The notes under the pieces are model-generated. The model searched no databases and had not been told where the DNA came from. It saw only the letters and a list, made by a program, of their open reading frames with translations. Position numbers and translations under genes: made by a program. This document shows, one piece after another, positions 52,601 to 62,508 of a stretch of DNA of 64,000 nucleotides. Position 1 is the first letter of the stretch. Each line of letters begins with the position of its first letter. The DNA is taken from the NCBI RefSeq assembly GCF_000026945.1, contig NC_012865.1, positions 992,001-1,056,000 on the forward strand, in the 5' to 3' direction. The DNA comes from Candida dubliniensis CD36 (lineage: Eukaryota; Ascomycota; Pichiomycetes; Serinales; Debaryomycetaceae).

Positions 52601-52859
52601 AGAGTTGATTAACCGTATCCAAAGATTGCGTAAAAAGGCTGGTTTGAACACAACTGATGATGTTCAAGTTCAATACCATGTGGTCAAAGATACCATCGAC
52701 TTGCCAAAGGTTATCAAGGACAATGAAGAGTTGTTGTTGAAATCTACAAAGTATCCAATTGAGGAATTAAAGGATGCACAGGATCTGGCTAACATCATCA
52801 CCGATGAAGAGCAGACCATTAACGATACAGTGTTTAATTTGCGTTTATTAAAGATTTAG
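49605..52859 (+). CDS. ILS1: Cytosolic isoleucyl-tRNA synthetase
   Basis: 1084 residues from ATG 49605 (MSSNNTPQGVFSFPKEEE), close to the 1072 of yeast Ils1. A longer in-frame ATG at 49353 lies inside the divergent TilS-like gene and passes through a poly-Lys run, so it is rejected. Class I motifs: GTPHYGHILAST (HIGH type, about residues 50-60) and DGKKMSKRLKN (about 600). The editing domain includes TTPWTLPANLALAVNP and GTGIVHQAPSYGEEDF. The anticodon-binding domain contains the DLTNWYIRFNRRRIKG motif. It charges tRNA-Ile in the cytosol. Codon bias is that of a highly expressed gene. Confidence 0.97.
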   Translation: MSSNNTPQGVFSFPKEEEAVIKHWDEVNAFQRTLELTEDLPPFAFFDGPPFATGTPHYGHILASTVKDIIPRYATMNGYHVERRFGWDTHGLPVEHEIDKKLNITSKEDVYAMGIDKYNAECRAIVMRYADEWRRTIKRLGRWIDMDNDYKTLYPEFMESVWWAFKELFNKDAVYRGLRVMPYSTACTTPLSNFEAQQNYKDVNDPALTISFPLLDDEDTCLVAWTTTPWTLPANLALAVNPKFEYVKIFDEEKKKNFILLESLISTLYKKPKSAKFKVVEKILGKDLVGLKYKPLFNYFYEDFKDTGFRVIPADYVTNDSGTGIVHQAPSYGEEDFNSTKAAGVITEKKLPISIVDDSGRMESNVPEFAGMYFKDADKAIIKKLLEEGRILVNTQVKHSYPFCWRSDTPLMYRTVPAWFVRIGEVIPEMLDNVEKTNWVPSNIKDKRFSNWIANARDWNISRNRYWGTPIPLWVSDDFEEMVCVGSIQELRDLSGRDDITDIHRESIDSITIPSKKGKGQLKRIEEVFDCWFESGSMPYASKHYPFENEKKFLDAFPANFISEGLDQTRGWFYTLTVLGTHLFKTAPYQNVIVTGIVLAADGKKMSKRLKNYPDPTLVLEKYGADALRLYLINSPVLRAETLKFKEEGVKEIVSSVLLPWYNSYKFLKDAADLFKKDNGKDFVYDGSLHSTNVMDRWLLASIQSLIKFIHEEMTGYRLYTVVPRLLHFIDDLTNWYIRFNRRRIKGYAADDVEDTQKGLNTLAEALLTLSRAMAPFTPYLADGIYQRIKVYFKQEDLEKFAINSKNVDLRSVHFLSYPSVRQELFDEKIEIAVARMQKVIDMARNIREKKMISLKTPLSELVVLSADADLLKDIDSLKGYISDELNVRNVVITSDEAKYCVEYSCVADWPVLGKKLKSDAKKVKAALPKVSSEEVQRFAECGRITVDGIDLVTEDLQVQRGLPASKAEEGQEFRSHQDVLIILDVNLHPELESEGLARELINRIQRLRKKAGLNTTDDVQVQYHVVKDTIDLPKVIKDNEELLLKSTKYPIEELKDAQDLANIITDEEQTINDTVFNLRLLKI

Positions 52860-52871
52860 AGTAGATTGTTA

Positions 52872-55712
52872 TTAATACACGATTTCCCATGTACTGATAC
52901 CAGCGCCTCCAATCACTGCTAGTGTTTTGTTGTTTACTGTAGTTGTGTCGCAGCACCCAGTGTCGGCAATTGTAGTATATCTTGCTCCTGTGCAAACTAA
53001 TTTGCCCAGTGAGAATGTCCATAATCTAACAATCTGGTCAACTGAGGTGGCGATAAATGATTTGTTGTCGACATACCCAATGGAGGTGATGGTCGCAGAG
53101 GCTGCGTCTTCCACTCGATCAATAAGTTTGATAGATGTGTTGTTGACTTGCGAGACTGTTATTGCGTTGTCATCCCCACCGGTAATCAAATAGTCTTGGT
53201 GGATGCCTATCGCCTTGACACCACTTTGATGGAGCTTTTCTTTTGCCACTGCTTTTGCAGTGGTTGTGTCGTAGATTGTCACACACCCATCAGTAGTGCC
53301 AATAAGTAAATGGTGGTTGTTTAGAAATTGACAATTCAAAATGCAGCACGTAGAATAAAACCATGAATTAAGCAAGTGGAACCCAGTGTCAAAATCAAAC
53401 TGCCATACCTTAATGTTGGAGTCTGAATAAACCGTGGCGATGGTAAACCCCACATCATTCTCTATCGAGCTGAAATCCATTACACGCAAATCTGGTATCT
53501 CCTTGGTCGGGTTTAATCGGTTATACTCCATAAGCATGGGGAGTTCTCCCGACCAACTCAATTTCCATATAATAAACTCTTCATTGGCAGCCGAGCTGGC
53601 AATAAAATGTTTGCTTAAAAATTTAATCTTCTGCATTCCCGAGACGTGGTTGGTCATGTTCCAAATGTTTACGAGTTTGCCATCGTCGGACAATTTACTG
53701 AGACATATTGACGAATCTTCAGACGATGTTGCCACTAGTTTATGGTCGCTGGAAATTGTCACATCACGTATCTCACGGCCATGAGTACCATTCTGAATCA
53801 ACCCAAACGTGTCGTTGAATCGTACGTGGTGGGTGCGTATACATAACTCGCTTTTCAAAGTGTAGATAAATCTAAAGTGCTTTGCCTCATCGTGATAGAA
53901 CTTATAGTGTCTGTGTCCACTCCCACCACACTGCTCATTCATGATCTCAATCTGCTTGGTTTCGTTCCATACGAAAAAGTATGATGATTTAAAGCCGTAC
54001 AACACCAACTCGTTGTTGTGCATAAACCCACCTTCAATTACCCCTCTAGTGATTTTGTTCTGCTGCAAGATGTTTAGTGACAAAGCGGGGGTTATTTCAG
54101 CAATAGTGTAGAACCCATCTCTAGCAACAATCAATACTTGGAGACTTTCTGGAGTTGTGGTAATAATCGACAACGACGAAACTGAATCGCCTGGCGATAT
54201 TTTCTTAAACACAGATGCTACCAGCGTTTCCAAATCAAATATTCCAATAGTAACTTTCTTCGATGCCAAGATGAGTTTGTGGTGGACTGTATCTACTGCC
54301 ATGGCAGTTACACTAAATCTCGGCTCCGGTTTAGGAATGTCCCATGTTTGGGACATCTGCAAGCCCGTCATGGTGAGCGTCAATTCGTGGAGTGTAAATG
54401 GAACATTCGGGTTTGGACTTTCAAGCAACACAAAGTATCTGCCATAGCTTGTGTCGAGCAACATGTTAACTATCTTGTTGCTGGTTGGGGTAGTGATCCA
54501 TGTTGGAGTAGCACTGTCATCAATAGACAAAATTCTTCCATCTCTAGCACAGATTAGTACCACGCCAAGTTCAGCAAATCCACTAACAACTCCAAACCCA
54601 TCAAATTCTGCAAAATGGCCCAAGCTGGTAAATTTGTTGTCCCTACGTATGAGCAAATAACCATTTGACATTAACAAGACAAGAAATCCCAGCAACTCAA
54701 AATAATCTCTAATAAAATCAGTCTTGCTGAGACTGATGGTGGATGATATTTCTGATAATGAAAACCTTTGACGGTTTTGCCGGGTCAAGTCATGGACTCT
54801 GACTTTCCCATCTGCGCCACCGGTTACGGCAATTTTCAAATCGGCATTATCGACATCACCACTCCAAATGTGTTTCCCACGGTGGAAATTTTCCCACAAT
54901 TCTATTTGTTCGAGTAATTCGTGGCCAGGCGTATACTCCCACATACGCATGGTACAGTCCTCCCCACAGGACATTATTTTTAGGGGCTTCCCACTGAAAA
55001 ACTCTAGGGACCAAATTCTCGATCCATGTCCCCAACCGGTTGCTAGTAATTTCCCTTCATTAAAGCTGTACAATTTAATTGACCTGTCGTCCGAACACGA
55101 TACAATATACTGTCCTGATGGGTCAATTTTGATTCCAAAAATAGACCCTTCGTGATCAGTCAAGTTGTGTTTGATTGTTTGACTGTACAAGTCCCAGATG
55201 ATCGTTCCGTTCATCACTGTACCAGCGGCGACATAGATATCACCGCTTGGTAGTTTTGTAATTGACCCGCTGTACAATATCGATTTCTCCTTGCAATCGA
55301 TTTTATCCACCACCGAAAAGTTGGTTGTGTCGATCTTTATAATTGTGTTGTGGGAGTTTAGCAATAGTATGTGCTTGTCGTCCAAAACGTAGGAAGTGAC
55401 AATCCACTCATTGATTGTGTGTTCCATCGCAGATACGCTTTTAGTGTCTATCAACTCTGCCAACAGCAGAACAAGAAACGAGCGTCCACCACTAATAACA
55501 ACCGTGTCGTTCTCGGCATTGATATCAATATGATGAATCTTGTTTCTATGGAACACTTGTTTGTCAAAAATAAGACTGGCCTCATCATTGATGTGAAAAA
55601 TTTTTAAAGTTGGTCCATAACCGACAATAATATAGTTCTTGTAAATCTTTAATGCTGTGACTGGGCCATAATGATTGAGTGGCCTAAACCTTGTAGATAG
55701 TTTGTCTGACAT
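52872..55712 (-). CDS. RTT10: WD-repeat protein, RTT10/Trm734 (WDR6) type
   Basis: 946 residues almost wholly of WD40 repeats. Visible repeats include HEGSIFGIKIDPSGQYIVSC with SDDRSIKLYS (about 190-215), MSCGEDCTMRMWEY (about 255) and VTGGADGKVRVHDL (about 295). Further ones lie near 650, 790, 830 and 900. The start MSDKLSTRFRPLNHYGPVTA fits the family. Yeast Rtt10/Trm734 (about 1013 residues) partners Trm7 for 2'-O-methylation of tRNA position 34 and also affects endosomal recycling. The 3' end is 12 bp from the ILS1 stop. Identity beyond 'large WD protein' rests on length and N-terminal pattern. Confidence 0.72.
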   Translation of the reverse strand: MSDKLSTRFRPLNHYGPVTALKIYKNYIIVGYGPTLKIFHINDEASLIFDKQVFHRNKIHHIDINAENDTVVISGGRSFLVLLLAELIDTKSVSAMEHTINEWIVTSYVLDDKHILLLNSHNTIIKIDTTNFSVVDKIDCKEKSILYSGSITKLPSGDIYVAAGTVMNGTIIWDLYSQTIKHNLTDHEGSIFGIKIDPSGQYIVSCSDDRSIKLYSFNEGKLLATGWGHGSRIWSLEFFSGKPLKIMSCGEDCTMRMWEYTPGHELLEQIELWENFHRGKHIWSGDVDNADLKIAVTGGADGKVRVHDLTRQNRQRFSLSEISSTISLSKTDFIRDYFELLGFLVLLMSNGYLLIRRDNKFTSLGHFAEFDGFGVVSGFAELGVVLICARDGRILSIDDSATPTWITTPTSNKIVNMLLDTSYGRYFVLLESPNPNVPFTLHELTLTMTGLQMSQTWDIPKPEPRFSVTAMAVDTVHHKLILASKKVTIGIFDLETLVASVFKKISPGDSVSSLSIITTTPESLQVLIVARDGFYTIAEITPALSLNILQQNKITRGVIEGGFMHNNELVLYGFKSSYFFVWNETKQIEIMNEQCGGSGHRHYKFYHDEAKHFRFIYTLKSELCIRTHHVRFNDTFGLIQNGTHGREIRDVTISSDHKLVATSSEDSSICLSKLSDDGKLVNIWNMTNHVSGMQKIKFLSKHFIASSAANEEFIIWKLSWSGELPMLMEYNRLNPTKEIPDLRVMDFSSIENDVGFTIATVYSDSNIKVWQFDFDTGFHLLNSWFYSTCCILNCQFLNNHHLLIGTTDGCVTIYDTTTAKAVAKEKLHQSGVKAIGIHQDYLITGGDDNAITVSQVNNTSIKLIDRVEDAASATITSIGYVDNKSFIATSVDQIVRLWTFSLGKLVCTGARYTTIADTGCCDTTTVNNKTLAVIGGAGISTWEIVY

Positions 55713-56417
55713 GTAGTCAAAGAAGAAAGGGTGGAAGAAGATTTTCTTTTTTTGCGATGAGATTTTAAAGTGAGCACAGAAAATGAGTAACCTGGCTCAG
55801 AAGTGACAACATGAGAGAGTTGATTACTAAGCTACACAGAGTCAGCTTCTATGGAGTGGTTCCATCTCTAAGATGTTAGTTGACCGACTGTAAAACCAAT
55901 CATAGTACTCTGAAGTTTCGTAGAAGTGGAGATTACGAGAGGGTGTGTGCTCTCAGCTAGAAGGGTATTTACGAGTCATTTATTAAAGATACTAATTAAA
56001 CAGATTCTATTCCCATTTCTGTACTTTACAATATTAGTATCCACTTTTTTATTCCAATAAACTTGCCCATTCATTTCTAACAAAAAAGTCATATTCATTA
56101 TAAAGGATTGCTTTTTTCAAATTTCTTATATGTTTTGACAAACTCAATAAAATGCTGATAATTAATATTCCTCATGTTATGTAGCAGTTTTATATGTGAC
56201 AACCCTCCATGTCTGAACTCACCAGGACATCTCAAGATCTAGTATCTGAGTAGCAGACAACATAGGTATACACCTAGCCATTGACCAAATACTTTCTAAA
56301 AGATGCGTTTGGTTAGAAATTCGCATGTTTTTTGGTAGAAAATTCTACCCCCCAAAAAAAAGGGCCCAGCACAGTTACTACTTTCCCTATTGTATAAGGT
56401 ACATCAGTATATGGTAT
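55713..56417. other. Intergenic 700 bp
   Basis: Lies between the 5' end of the RTT10-like gene and the 3' end of the SulP gene (both minus strand). AT-rich, with no ORF, LTR or RNA gene seen. Confidence 0.5.
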
Positions 56418-58763
56418 TTATGCGTCTATAGTGTCTACATAATTTGTTTCAAAACAATCAATAACCTTTAAAGCGTCGCTTATATGATTAAAGTAAGGGC
56501 GAGTATCGTCTTCAATTAATGAATAACACTCGATAATAGCTTCCATTTCTGGTGTTGTTACAGGCAGTGAATTCTGTTCGGCAATTTCTTGAATGGCAAA
56601 GTATTTTAAATCAGTCAAGTCATCGATCAACAATTTACAGATCCCTGAATCAAGTAGCATTTTCCGCAAATGCTTATCACTGCTCATTCGGACAAAGCAT
56701 GTACGTATACCTCTTTTTCTATAGCCTTGTAACAATGACTTGAGAATTTTTGCAGCTGTCGAATCGAGGAACGACATCCCCTTCAAGTCGAAAATGACGT
56801 ATTTTGTCATGCCAATGTCTCTGCTTCGTTTCAGTGCTGGGTGTGCCTTTGTGGATCCATACATTTCAACTCGTTTTAATCTTGTCGTTAGATCACTGCA
56901 GTTGGTGAATGTAAGTGGTTCGGGCACTTTGATTATCAAACACCCTTCAATTTCCTCCAACACTTGTGTATTCAACTGCATTTGCTGGGCGTCATCAAAT
57001 AAGTTTAGGTACGACCCAGCAACCTTTTCTTGGTTATTTTGGTATGCTGGGATATCGGCGTCAACAAACCGGTTTGTATTGGGGTACCGGCCAAGAATTT
57101 GGATTCGGGAGAATGTTGAGTTTTTGACAACTCGAACAAGCAGGTACCCGATCCCCACGGCAATGCCTCCCTCCATGGAAAAAAATAACGTGGTAAAGAC
57201 GGTTACGCAGAATGTGATAATCTCGTCTATGCCTCTTGTTTTCCAATGAAAGTAGAGTTCATATGGCGCCTCCTCGATCAACAGTATACCAATAACCGCT
57301 GCCACCACACTAAGAATACATTGTGGGACAAAATACAAATACTTTAGCAAAAAGTGGATCGTGAGTAATGTGCAGATACCCATAATTCCTCCCAGCATGG
57401 TTGTTTTCGCAGAGATGGCATTCACCTTTGATCGGCCGTAGCCTCCAAACGCTGGTAGAGCCCCAAAAATTGACCCAAATATATTTATGCTTCCAAGGGC
57501 AACCAATTCACGGTTCGATGAAATGGGGAGGTCGTACATGGACCCCAACGATTTTGATGCGGTTGTTGACTCGAAAAACCCCAACATGGCACACATAAAC
57601 CCAGACGCACAAAGGTCTTTGATCAAGTGTAGATTGGACAAAGACACAGGGTTGTAAAACTTGAAATCACCTTTGTTTCGTACCTTGCCTATAACTGGAA
57701 GTCCGCCTAAATCCCAACGGTAATGCTGACAGAGAATTGTCGAGCCAGCAACCACCAACATGATTTCTGGAATAAATACTGCATACTTGTAAAGTCTGCC
57801 ATGCTGCTTGGCAGCATACTTTTTAAACAAACGTACTGCAAATATAATGAAAAACCCCACCAACCCTATATTGAGACTCTGTTGGTTGCGCTGCCCAATG
57901 TACTGCACAAGAAACCTGACTTTATCAAATGGCGAATGTATATCCATTTCGTTGGGGTCGTCGGAAATTTGTTTCATTAGTTTTTCCAATCCAAGAACAA
58001 TTATCAGAGACGTGATGATCATGACTATACCAACACCAGCAATAAATCCTTTTAGCAAGGATGCACTCAATACGTTATCGAGGAAACCGAATCTGGCCAA
58101 CCCAAAGCCAAGCAATGTTGAGCCACTAACAAAAGTAATGGCCACCAAGTACTCAACGGGATCGAGGTGGGCCTTTTTCGCATGGTGTAGCAATGGCTCA
58201 ATTGCCTGTCCCACAATCAAAGAAATCGGGGCCTCTGGTCCAACAATCATTTGCGGCACGCTTCCAAATATAAGGTATATCAACGGGGAAATGCCTAACG
58301 AATACAACCCTGAAGTTACAGGCACGTGAGCCAAACTAGTCGCATAGGACAACGACAAGGGTAATTGGAAAAACACCAAACTCAATCCGCCAATCAAATC
58401 GCCAATGAAAAACTCGACGGTGTACTGGCCAATCCAAGATAAGCATGGGATATAGTAGGGAAGGATTTCCGACCACAGCAAGCTTTCTAGGTTCTGTGTA
58501 TTAGCAGGAGTGTACTCATTTGGTGCAGGGTTTTGGTAGATGATCGATTCTGTGTCAGCCACTTGTAATGTTGTGTCTTTGTGAAGCAAATACAGCCTTT
58601 CGGTATTGACCCTGGTGTGTGAGATATGACGTATACTCGGTGATGGACTCGTAAGTCTGGATCTGTCGGGAGAGACAGTATCTGATCTAGGGGTTCTCTT
58701 CATGGGGATTTGGGGTGGGTGTGTGTGTGTGGGGGAAGTATCGTCCAATAAAGCCATGGGCAT
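56418..58763 (-). CDS. SulP-family anion transporter with STAS domain (YPR003C-like)
   Basis: 781 residues. A Pro/Ser-rich cytosolic N-terminus (about 1-110) is followed by roughly 12 membrane segments from about 120 to 560. The SulP signature lies in LSLVFFQLPLSLSYATSLAH and VTSGLYSLGISPLIYLIFGS. GPEAPISLIVGQAI is another conserved loop. The C-terminal STAS domain (about 590-740) contains KYVIFDLKGMSFLDSTAAKI. Pattern and length are closest to yeast YPR003C, an intracellular member, rather than the plasma-membrane sulfate permeases Sul1/Sul2. Substrate is uncertain. Its start is 119 bp from the divergent ETF gene. Confidence 0.88.
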   Translation of the reverse strand: MPMALLDDTSPTHTHPPQIPMKRTPRSDTVSPDRSRLTSPSPSIRHISHTRVNTERLYLLHKDTTLQVADTESIIYQNPAPNEYTPANTQNLESLLWSEILPYYIPCLSWIGQYTVEFFIGDLIGGLSLVFFQLPLSLSYATSLAHVPVTSGLYSLGISPLIYLIFGSVPQMIVGPEAPISLIVGQAIEPLLHHAKKAHLDPVEYLVAITFVSGSTLLGFGLARFGFLDNVLSASLLKGFIAGVGIVMIITSLIIVLGLEKLMKQISDDPNEMDIHSPFDKVRFLVQYIGQRNQQSLNIGLVGFFIIFAVRLFKKYAAKQHGRLYKYAVFIPEIMLVVAGSTILCQHYRWDLGGLPVIGKVRNKGDFKFYNPVSLSNLHLIKDLCASGFMCAMLGFFESTTASKSLGSMYDLPISSNRELVALGSINIFGSIFGALPAFGGYGRSKVNAISAKTTMLGGIMGICTLLTIHFLLKYLYFVPQCILSVVAAVIGILLIEEAPYELYFHWKTRGIDEIITFCVTVFTTLFFSMEGGIAVGIGYLLVRVVKNSTFSRIQILGRYPNTNRFVDADIPAYQNNQEKVAGSYLNLFDDAQQMQLNTQVLEEIEGCLIIKVPEPLTFTNCSDLTTRLKRVEMYGSTKAHPALKRSRDIGMTKYVIFDLKGMSFLDSTAAKILKSLLQGYRKRGIRTCFVRMSSDKHLRKMLLDSGICKLLIDDLTDLKYFAIQEIAEQNSLPVTTPEMEAIIECYSLIEDDTRPYFNHISDALKVIDCFETNYVDTIDA

Positions 58764-58882
58764 TTGTCAAAACGTGTTGGTGTCCGCACCGGAGGTCGTG
58801 TGCAACACCAACCACCACTAAAAGAAAATTTTTGGGAGTTCAATTTTTTTCTCTTTTTCTGGGTTGAGTCAACATACAAAGT

Positions 58883-59872
58883 ATGGCATCGTACATTGCA
58901 AAGAGATTGTTTTCCAGGAGTAGAGTTAGATTAGATACGCTTGCATTGGTAGAAGGTGTGAGCAATGGTGTTTCTCCCGCATCATTGTCTACAATTACTG
59001 CTGCCACCGAGATTGGGGAACCGGTGACGGCCATCGTTTTTGGGAGTAATGGAGATTCAGTTGCTGAGGCAGTGGCCAAAACCGAAGGTGTTTCTAAAGT
59101 GTTAGTTGCCAAAGACGGGGAATACGACCACTGTTTGGCAGAAAAGGTTTCACCTTTGCTTAAGAAGATTATTGAAGACCAGAAGTTTACCCACTTTTTA
59201 ACTGCCGGCTCGTCGATTGGCAAATCAGTACTTCCAAGATTAGGAGCTTTGCTTGATGTGCAGCCCGTATCTGAAATTATCAAGGTTGTTGATCCAACTA
59301 CGTTTGTGCGTCCAATCTATGCCGGTAACGCATTGGCTACAGTGAAATCAAAAGACAGTATTATTCTTGCATCCGTGAGAGCATCGGCGTTCCCGCCAGC
59401 TGAGGTTGGTGGCGCTACTGCTCCCGTCGAGCAAGTCACCGAATCTGTTGAATCAGGCAATAGTGCCGAGTTTGTGTCTGAACAAATTGTCAAATCCGAA
59501 AGACCAGAGTTGGGGCTGGCCACACGAGTGGTGTCTGGAGGTCGTGGGTTAAAGAATAAAGAGACGTTTGACCAGTTGATTGATCCGTTAGCCACCAAGT
59601 TGAATGCTGCCATTGGTGCATCCAGAGCAGCAGTTGATTCAGGGTTCTGTGACAATTCCTTACAAGTTGGTCAAACAGGTAAGATTGTTGCTCCAGATTT
59701 GTATATAGCTGTTGGTATCTCTGGTGCTATACAACACTTGGCAGGTATGAAAGATTCAAAAGTGATTGTTGCTATTAATAAAGATGCCGATGCGCCAATT
59801 TTCAATGTTGCTGATGTTGGGTTAGTTGGTGATTTAAACGAGGTTATTCCAGAGTTGACAAAGAAATTGTAG
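58883..59872 (+). CDS. AIM45: Electron-transfer flavoprotein alpha subunit (AIM45-like)
   Basis: 329 residues, the typical length. The Arg/Ser-rich N-terminus ([18 protein letters not shown]) is a mitochondrial presequence. The ETF-alpha signature is at the C-terminal FAD domain: [20 protein letters not shown] and [22 protein letters not shown]. Also seen: [20 protein letters not shown] and [13 protein letters not shown]. With the beta subunit it carries electrons from acyl-CoA and related dehydrogenases to the ubiquinone pool in the matrix. It lies 107 bp upstream of the next gene in the same direction. Confidence 0.95.
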   Translation: MASYIAKRLFSRSRVRLDTLALVEGVSNGVSPASLSTITAATEIGEPVTAIVFGSNGDSVAEAVAKTEGVSKVLVAKDGEYDHCLAEKVSPLLKKIIEDQKFTHFLTAGSSIGKSVLPRLGALLDVQPVSEIIKVVDPTTFVRPIYAGNALATVKSKDSIILASVRASAFPPAEVGGATAPVEQVTESVESGNSAEFVSEQIVKSERPELGLATRVVSGGRGLKNKETFDQLIDPLATKLNAAIGASRAAVDSGFCDNSLQVGQTGKIVAPDLYIAVGISGAIQHLAGMKDSKVIVAINKDADAPIFNVADVGLVGDLNEVIPELTKKL

Positions 59873-59979
59873 GGCCTGTGTAGAAACGAGAATCAGATGC
59901 ACACACCAAAAAAAAAAAAAGGGTGATTTGTTCACTATTTTCTCTCTCTCCACTTTTTCTCCCAAACAACAACCTAACC

Positions 59980-62352
59980 ATGGAATTATCTGAAGGTGAG
60001 TTATCACATACGTCATCTTCGTCATCGTTTGTTCCTGTTGATCAACGGCAATTGCAAGATGCAATTCAGATCATTGATGAGGATAAGCATTTCAACACTG
60101 GAATTCTTGACTATATCAACAAGACGTCACCCGCTGACGTAGGCAACAACTATCACATTATTTCTGTTTTTGGGTCACAATCGACTGGGAAGTCTACGTT
60201 GTTGAACAGATTATTTAATACCAATTTCGATGTTATGGATGAGCTGAACCGTCAGCAAACCACCAAGGGGATATGGTTGGCGTACTCGCCAGTGGTATCG
60301 ACAACGTCGGGACACACCACAAGCAAGTCCAATATTCTTGTTATGGACGTAGAAGGTACTGATGGGAGAGAGAGGGGCGAGGACCAGGATTTTGAGCGTA
60401 AAGCTGCGTTGTTTGCGTTGTCGACATCGGAGATCTTGATTATCAATATCTGGGAGACTCAGGTAGGGTTGTACCAGGGTGCGAATATGGGATTGTTAAA
60501 AACAGTGTTTGAAGTTAATTTGTCGTTGTTTGGGAAAAGCAAGTTGGAAAAGCACAATGAGCATAAGGTGTTGTTATTGATTGTTATTAGGGACCATGTT
60601 GGTGTTACGCCAGTCGAGAGTTTAGCCAAGACATTTACGCTGGATTTGCAGAACATGTGGGGCAGTCTTTCCAAGCCGGCAGAGTTGGAGCATTTGCGAT
60701 TTGCCGATTTCTTTGATGTCAGTTTCCATGCACTTAACCATAAGGTTCTTCAACCAAAAGAGTTTGGCGAGGGTATTAATAAGCTCGGTGATAGGTTGGT
60801 GGTCAACAATGAATTGTTTAAGCCCGAGTACCACCACGATGTTCCAATTGACGGGTGGACAATGTATGCTGAGCGATGCTGGGAGCAGATTGAAACCAAT
60901 AAGGATTTGGATTTGCCGACACAACAGATTTTGGTTGCTCAGTTCAAGTGTGATGAGATTGTTGAGGGTGTGTTCCAAGAGTTTTTGTCAAAGTACCAGC
61001 ACCATTTCAAGGAGGTGGATGTGGATGTTGACTTTGCAGAGTTGGGCGAGTTGTTTGTTGATTTGAGATCTGATTCGCTTGAGGATTACGATGTTTCTGC
61101 GTCTAGGTACAACAAGGCTGTTTATGAACAGAAGAGGGCAAAATTAAGAGGATTGATCAACGATAAGCTTAAGGAGGTGTTTGATGTGCATGCAAAGAAA
61201 TTGTGTGATACCTTGTTGGAGACGTTCCAGAAGGATTTGGTTGCATTAAAAGGTAAGGATTTTGCCGTGAATGTGAAAGCGTTATCTACGAAGTTGGTTG
61301 AGCAGGTGGTTGACACGCTTAGTTTGATGTCGTTGCATGGCGACATTTCTTCGAATGAGATAACTTCGGGGTTGAGTAAGGAGATTGACGCTACCATTGC
61401 CAAGCAACAGGTTATTGAACTCAACTCGATTGTTAACAAGTCGGTGAAGAAACTTTCCGGTAGTTTATCGAAATCAATTCAGTTTGAGTTGGGCGATCCA
61501 AATGACGAGACGTGGGATAATGTTTTGCAGATGTTTAAGGAGTCGTACGACAAGTTTGGTGGTGATTTTGGGTTGGGTACATCTACCACCCAAAACGAGC
61601 AGGCCATTGAAAGATTCAAGTTCAAATCGTGGTGCCAGTTTTATGACGTCACCCGCAAGTTGATTTCTAAAGAGAAATTGTTGGCATTACTACAAGATAG
61701 GTTTGATGACAAGTTTCGGTACGATGAGAATGGGTTACCGAAATTGTACCTTAATGAGCAAGACTTGGAAAAGACGTTTGCGGTGGCTAAACAGTATGCG
61801 TTGCAGGTGTTGCCGATATTGACTCTTGCCAAGTTGGCAGATGGCTCAGAGATTGTTCCCGAGTACGATATTTTTGATTCCAAATTGAGAGAGGAGTTTT
61901 TAGGGGCTTACGACGATAGTGATGATGAGGACGATCATTGTTTTGCGGAAGTTGTCACCGAGCAAGAGAAGCTGGAGGTTTTGGCTAAGTTTAAGAAGGA
62001 AGTTGACGCCAAGTACATTGAGACCAAACGGTCTATTGTTCAGCATATCACGCAAATCCCATACTACATATACTTGATTATCTTGGTGCTTGGGTGGAAT
62101 GAGTTTATGGCGATTATCCGGAACCCATTATTTTTCTCGTTGAGTATTGTGTTGGGGGCAACGGTGTATGTTTTGTACTACTTGAACTTGTTAAAGCCGG
62201 CTATGTTAGTGGCACAACGAACAATGGACGAGGTCATTATTATGGCCAAAACAAAGTTGAGGGAGGTATTGATTGATGACCATGAGGTTACAGGGCGCCA
62301 GTTGAATAAGATTGCGGGCGGTAAGGAAAATATTGAACTAGACGATATGTAA
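59980..62352 (+). CDS. NAG6: SEY1/atlastin-type ER-fusion GTPase (NAG6)
   Basis: 790 residues from ATG 59980 ([14 protein letters not shown]). An upstream in-frame ATG at 59923 is in the leader and rejected. The GTPase domain has the P-loop [16 protein letters not shown] (about 55-70), [14 protein letters not shown] (about 125) and VIRDHVG. A long helical bundle follows. Two adjacent membrane helices near 690-740 ([14 protein letters not shown], then [19 protein letters not shown]) form the hairpin, with a short amphipathic tail. Such proteins fuse ER tubules. In C. albicans the gene was named NAG6 from its place next to the GlcNAc catabolic genes, matching HXK1 here. Confidence 0.95.
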   Translation: MELSEGELSHTSSSSSFVPVDQRQLQDAIQIIDEDKHFNTGILDYINKTSPADVGNNYHIISVFGSQSTGKSTLLNRLFNTNFDVMDELNRQQTTKGIWLAYSPVVSTTSGHTTSKSNILVMDVEGTDGRERGEDQDFERKAALFALSTSEILIINIWETQVGLYQGANMGLLKTVFEVNLSLFGKSKLEKHNEHKVLLLIVIRDHVGVTPVESLAKTFTLDLQNMWGSLSKPAELEHLRFADFFDVSFHALNHKVLQPKEFGEGINKLGDRLVVNNELFKPEYHHDVPIDGWTMYAERCWEQIETNKDLDLPTQQILVAQFKCDEIVEGVFQEFLSKYQHHFKEVDVDVDFAELGELFVDLRSDSLEDYDVSASRYNKAVYEQKRAKLRGLINDKLKEVFDVHAKKLCDTLLETFQKDLVALKGKDFAVNVKALSTKLVEQVVDTLSLMSLHGDISSNEITSGLSKEIDATIAKQQVIELNSIVNKSVKKLSGSLSKSIQFELGDPNDETWDNVLQMFKESYDKFGGDFGLGTSTTQNEQAIERFKFKSWCQFYDVTRKLISKEKLLALLQDRFDDKFRYDENGLPKLYLNEQDLEKTFAVAKQYALQVLPILTLAKLADGSEIVPEYDIFDSKLREEFLGAYDDSDDEDDHCFAEVVTEQEKLEVLAKFKKEVDAKYIETKRSIVQHITQIPYYIYLIILVLGWNEFMAIIRNPLFFSLSIVLGATVYVLYYLNLLKPAMLVAQRTMDEVIIMAKTKLREVLIDDHEVTGRQLNKIAGGKENIELDDM

Positions 62353-62508
62353 CACGGTTAGATAGTAATAAAACGCGAAATTGCAACACCAGTACAAAAT
62401 GTAACATCAGAAAAAAAAAAAAAAAACAATGCCAGATCAACTATATAATCTGTAGGAGGTACCTTTTTTTTTTTTTTTTTTTCTCCCGGCTATGTACCCC
62501 AGCATAGT

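Noticed and set aside
57808..58329. 173-codon plus-strand ORF
   Set aside because: Antisense shadow of the SulP transporter.
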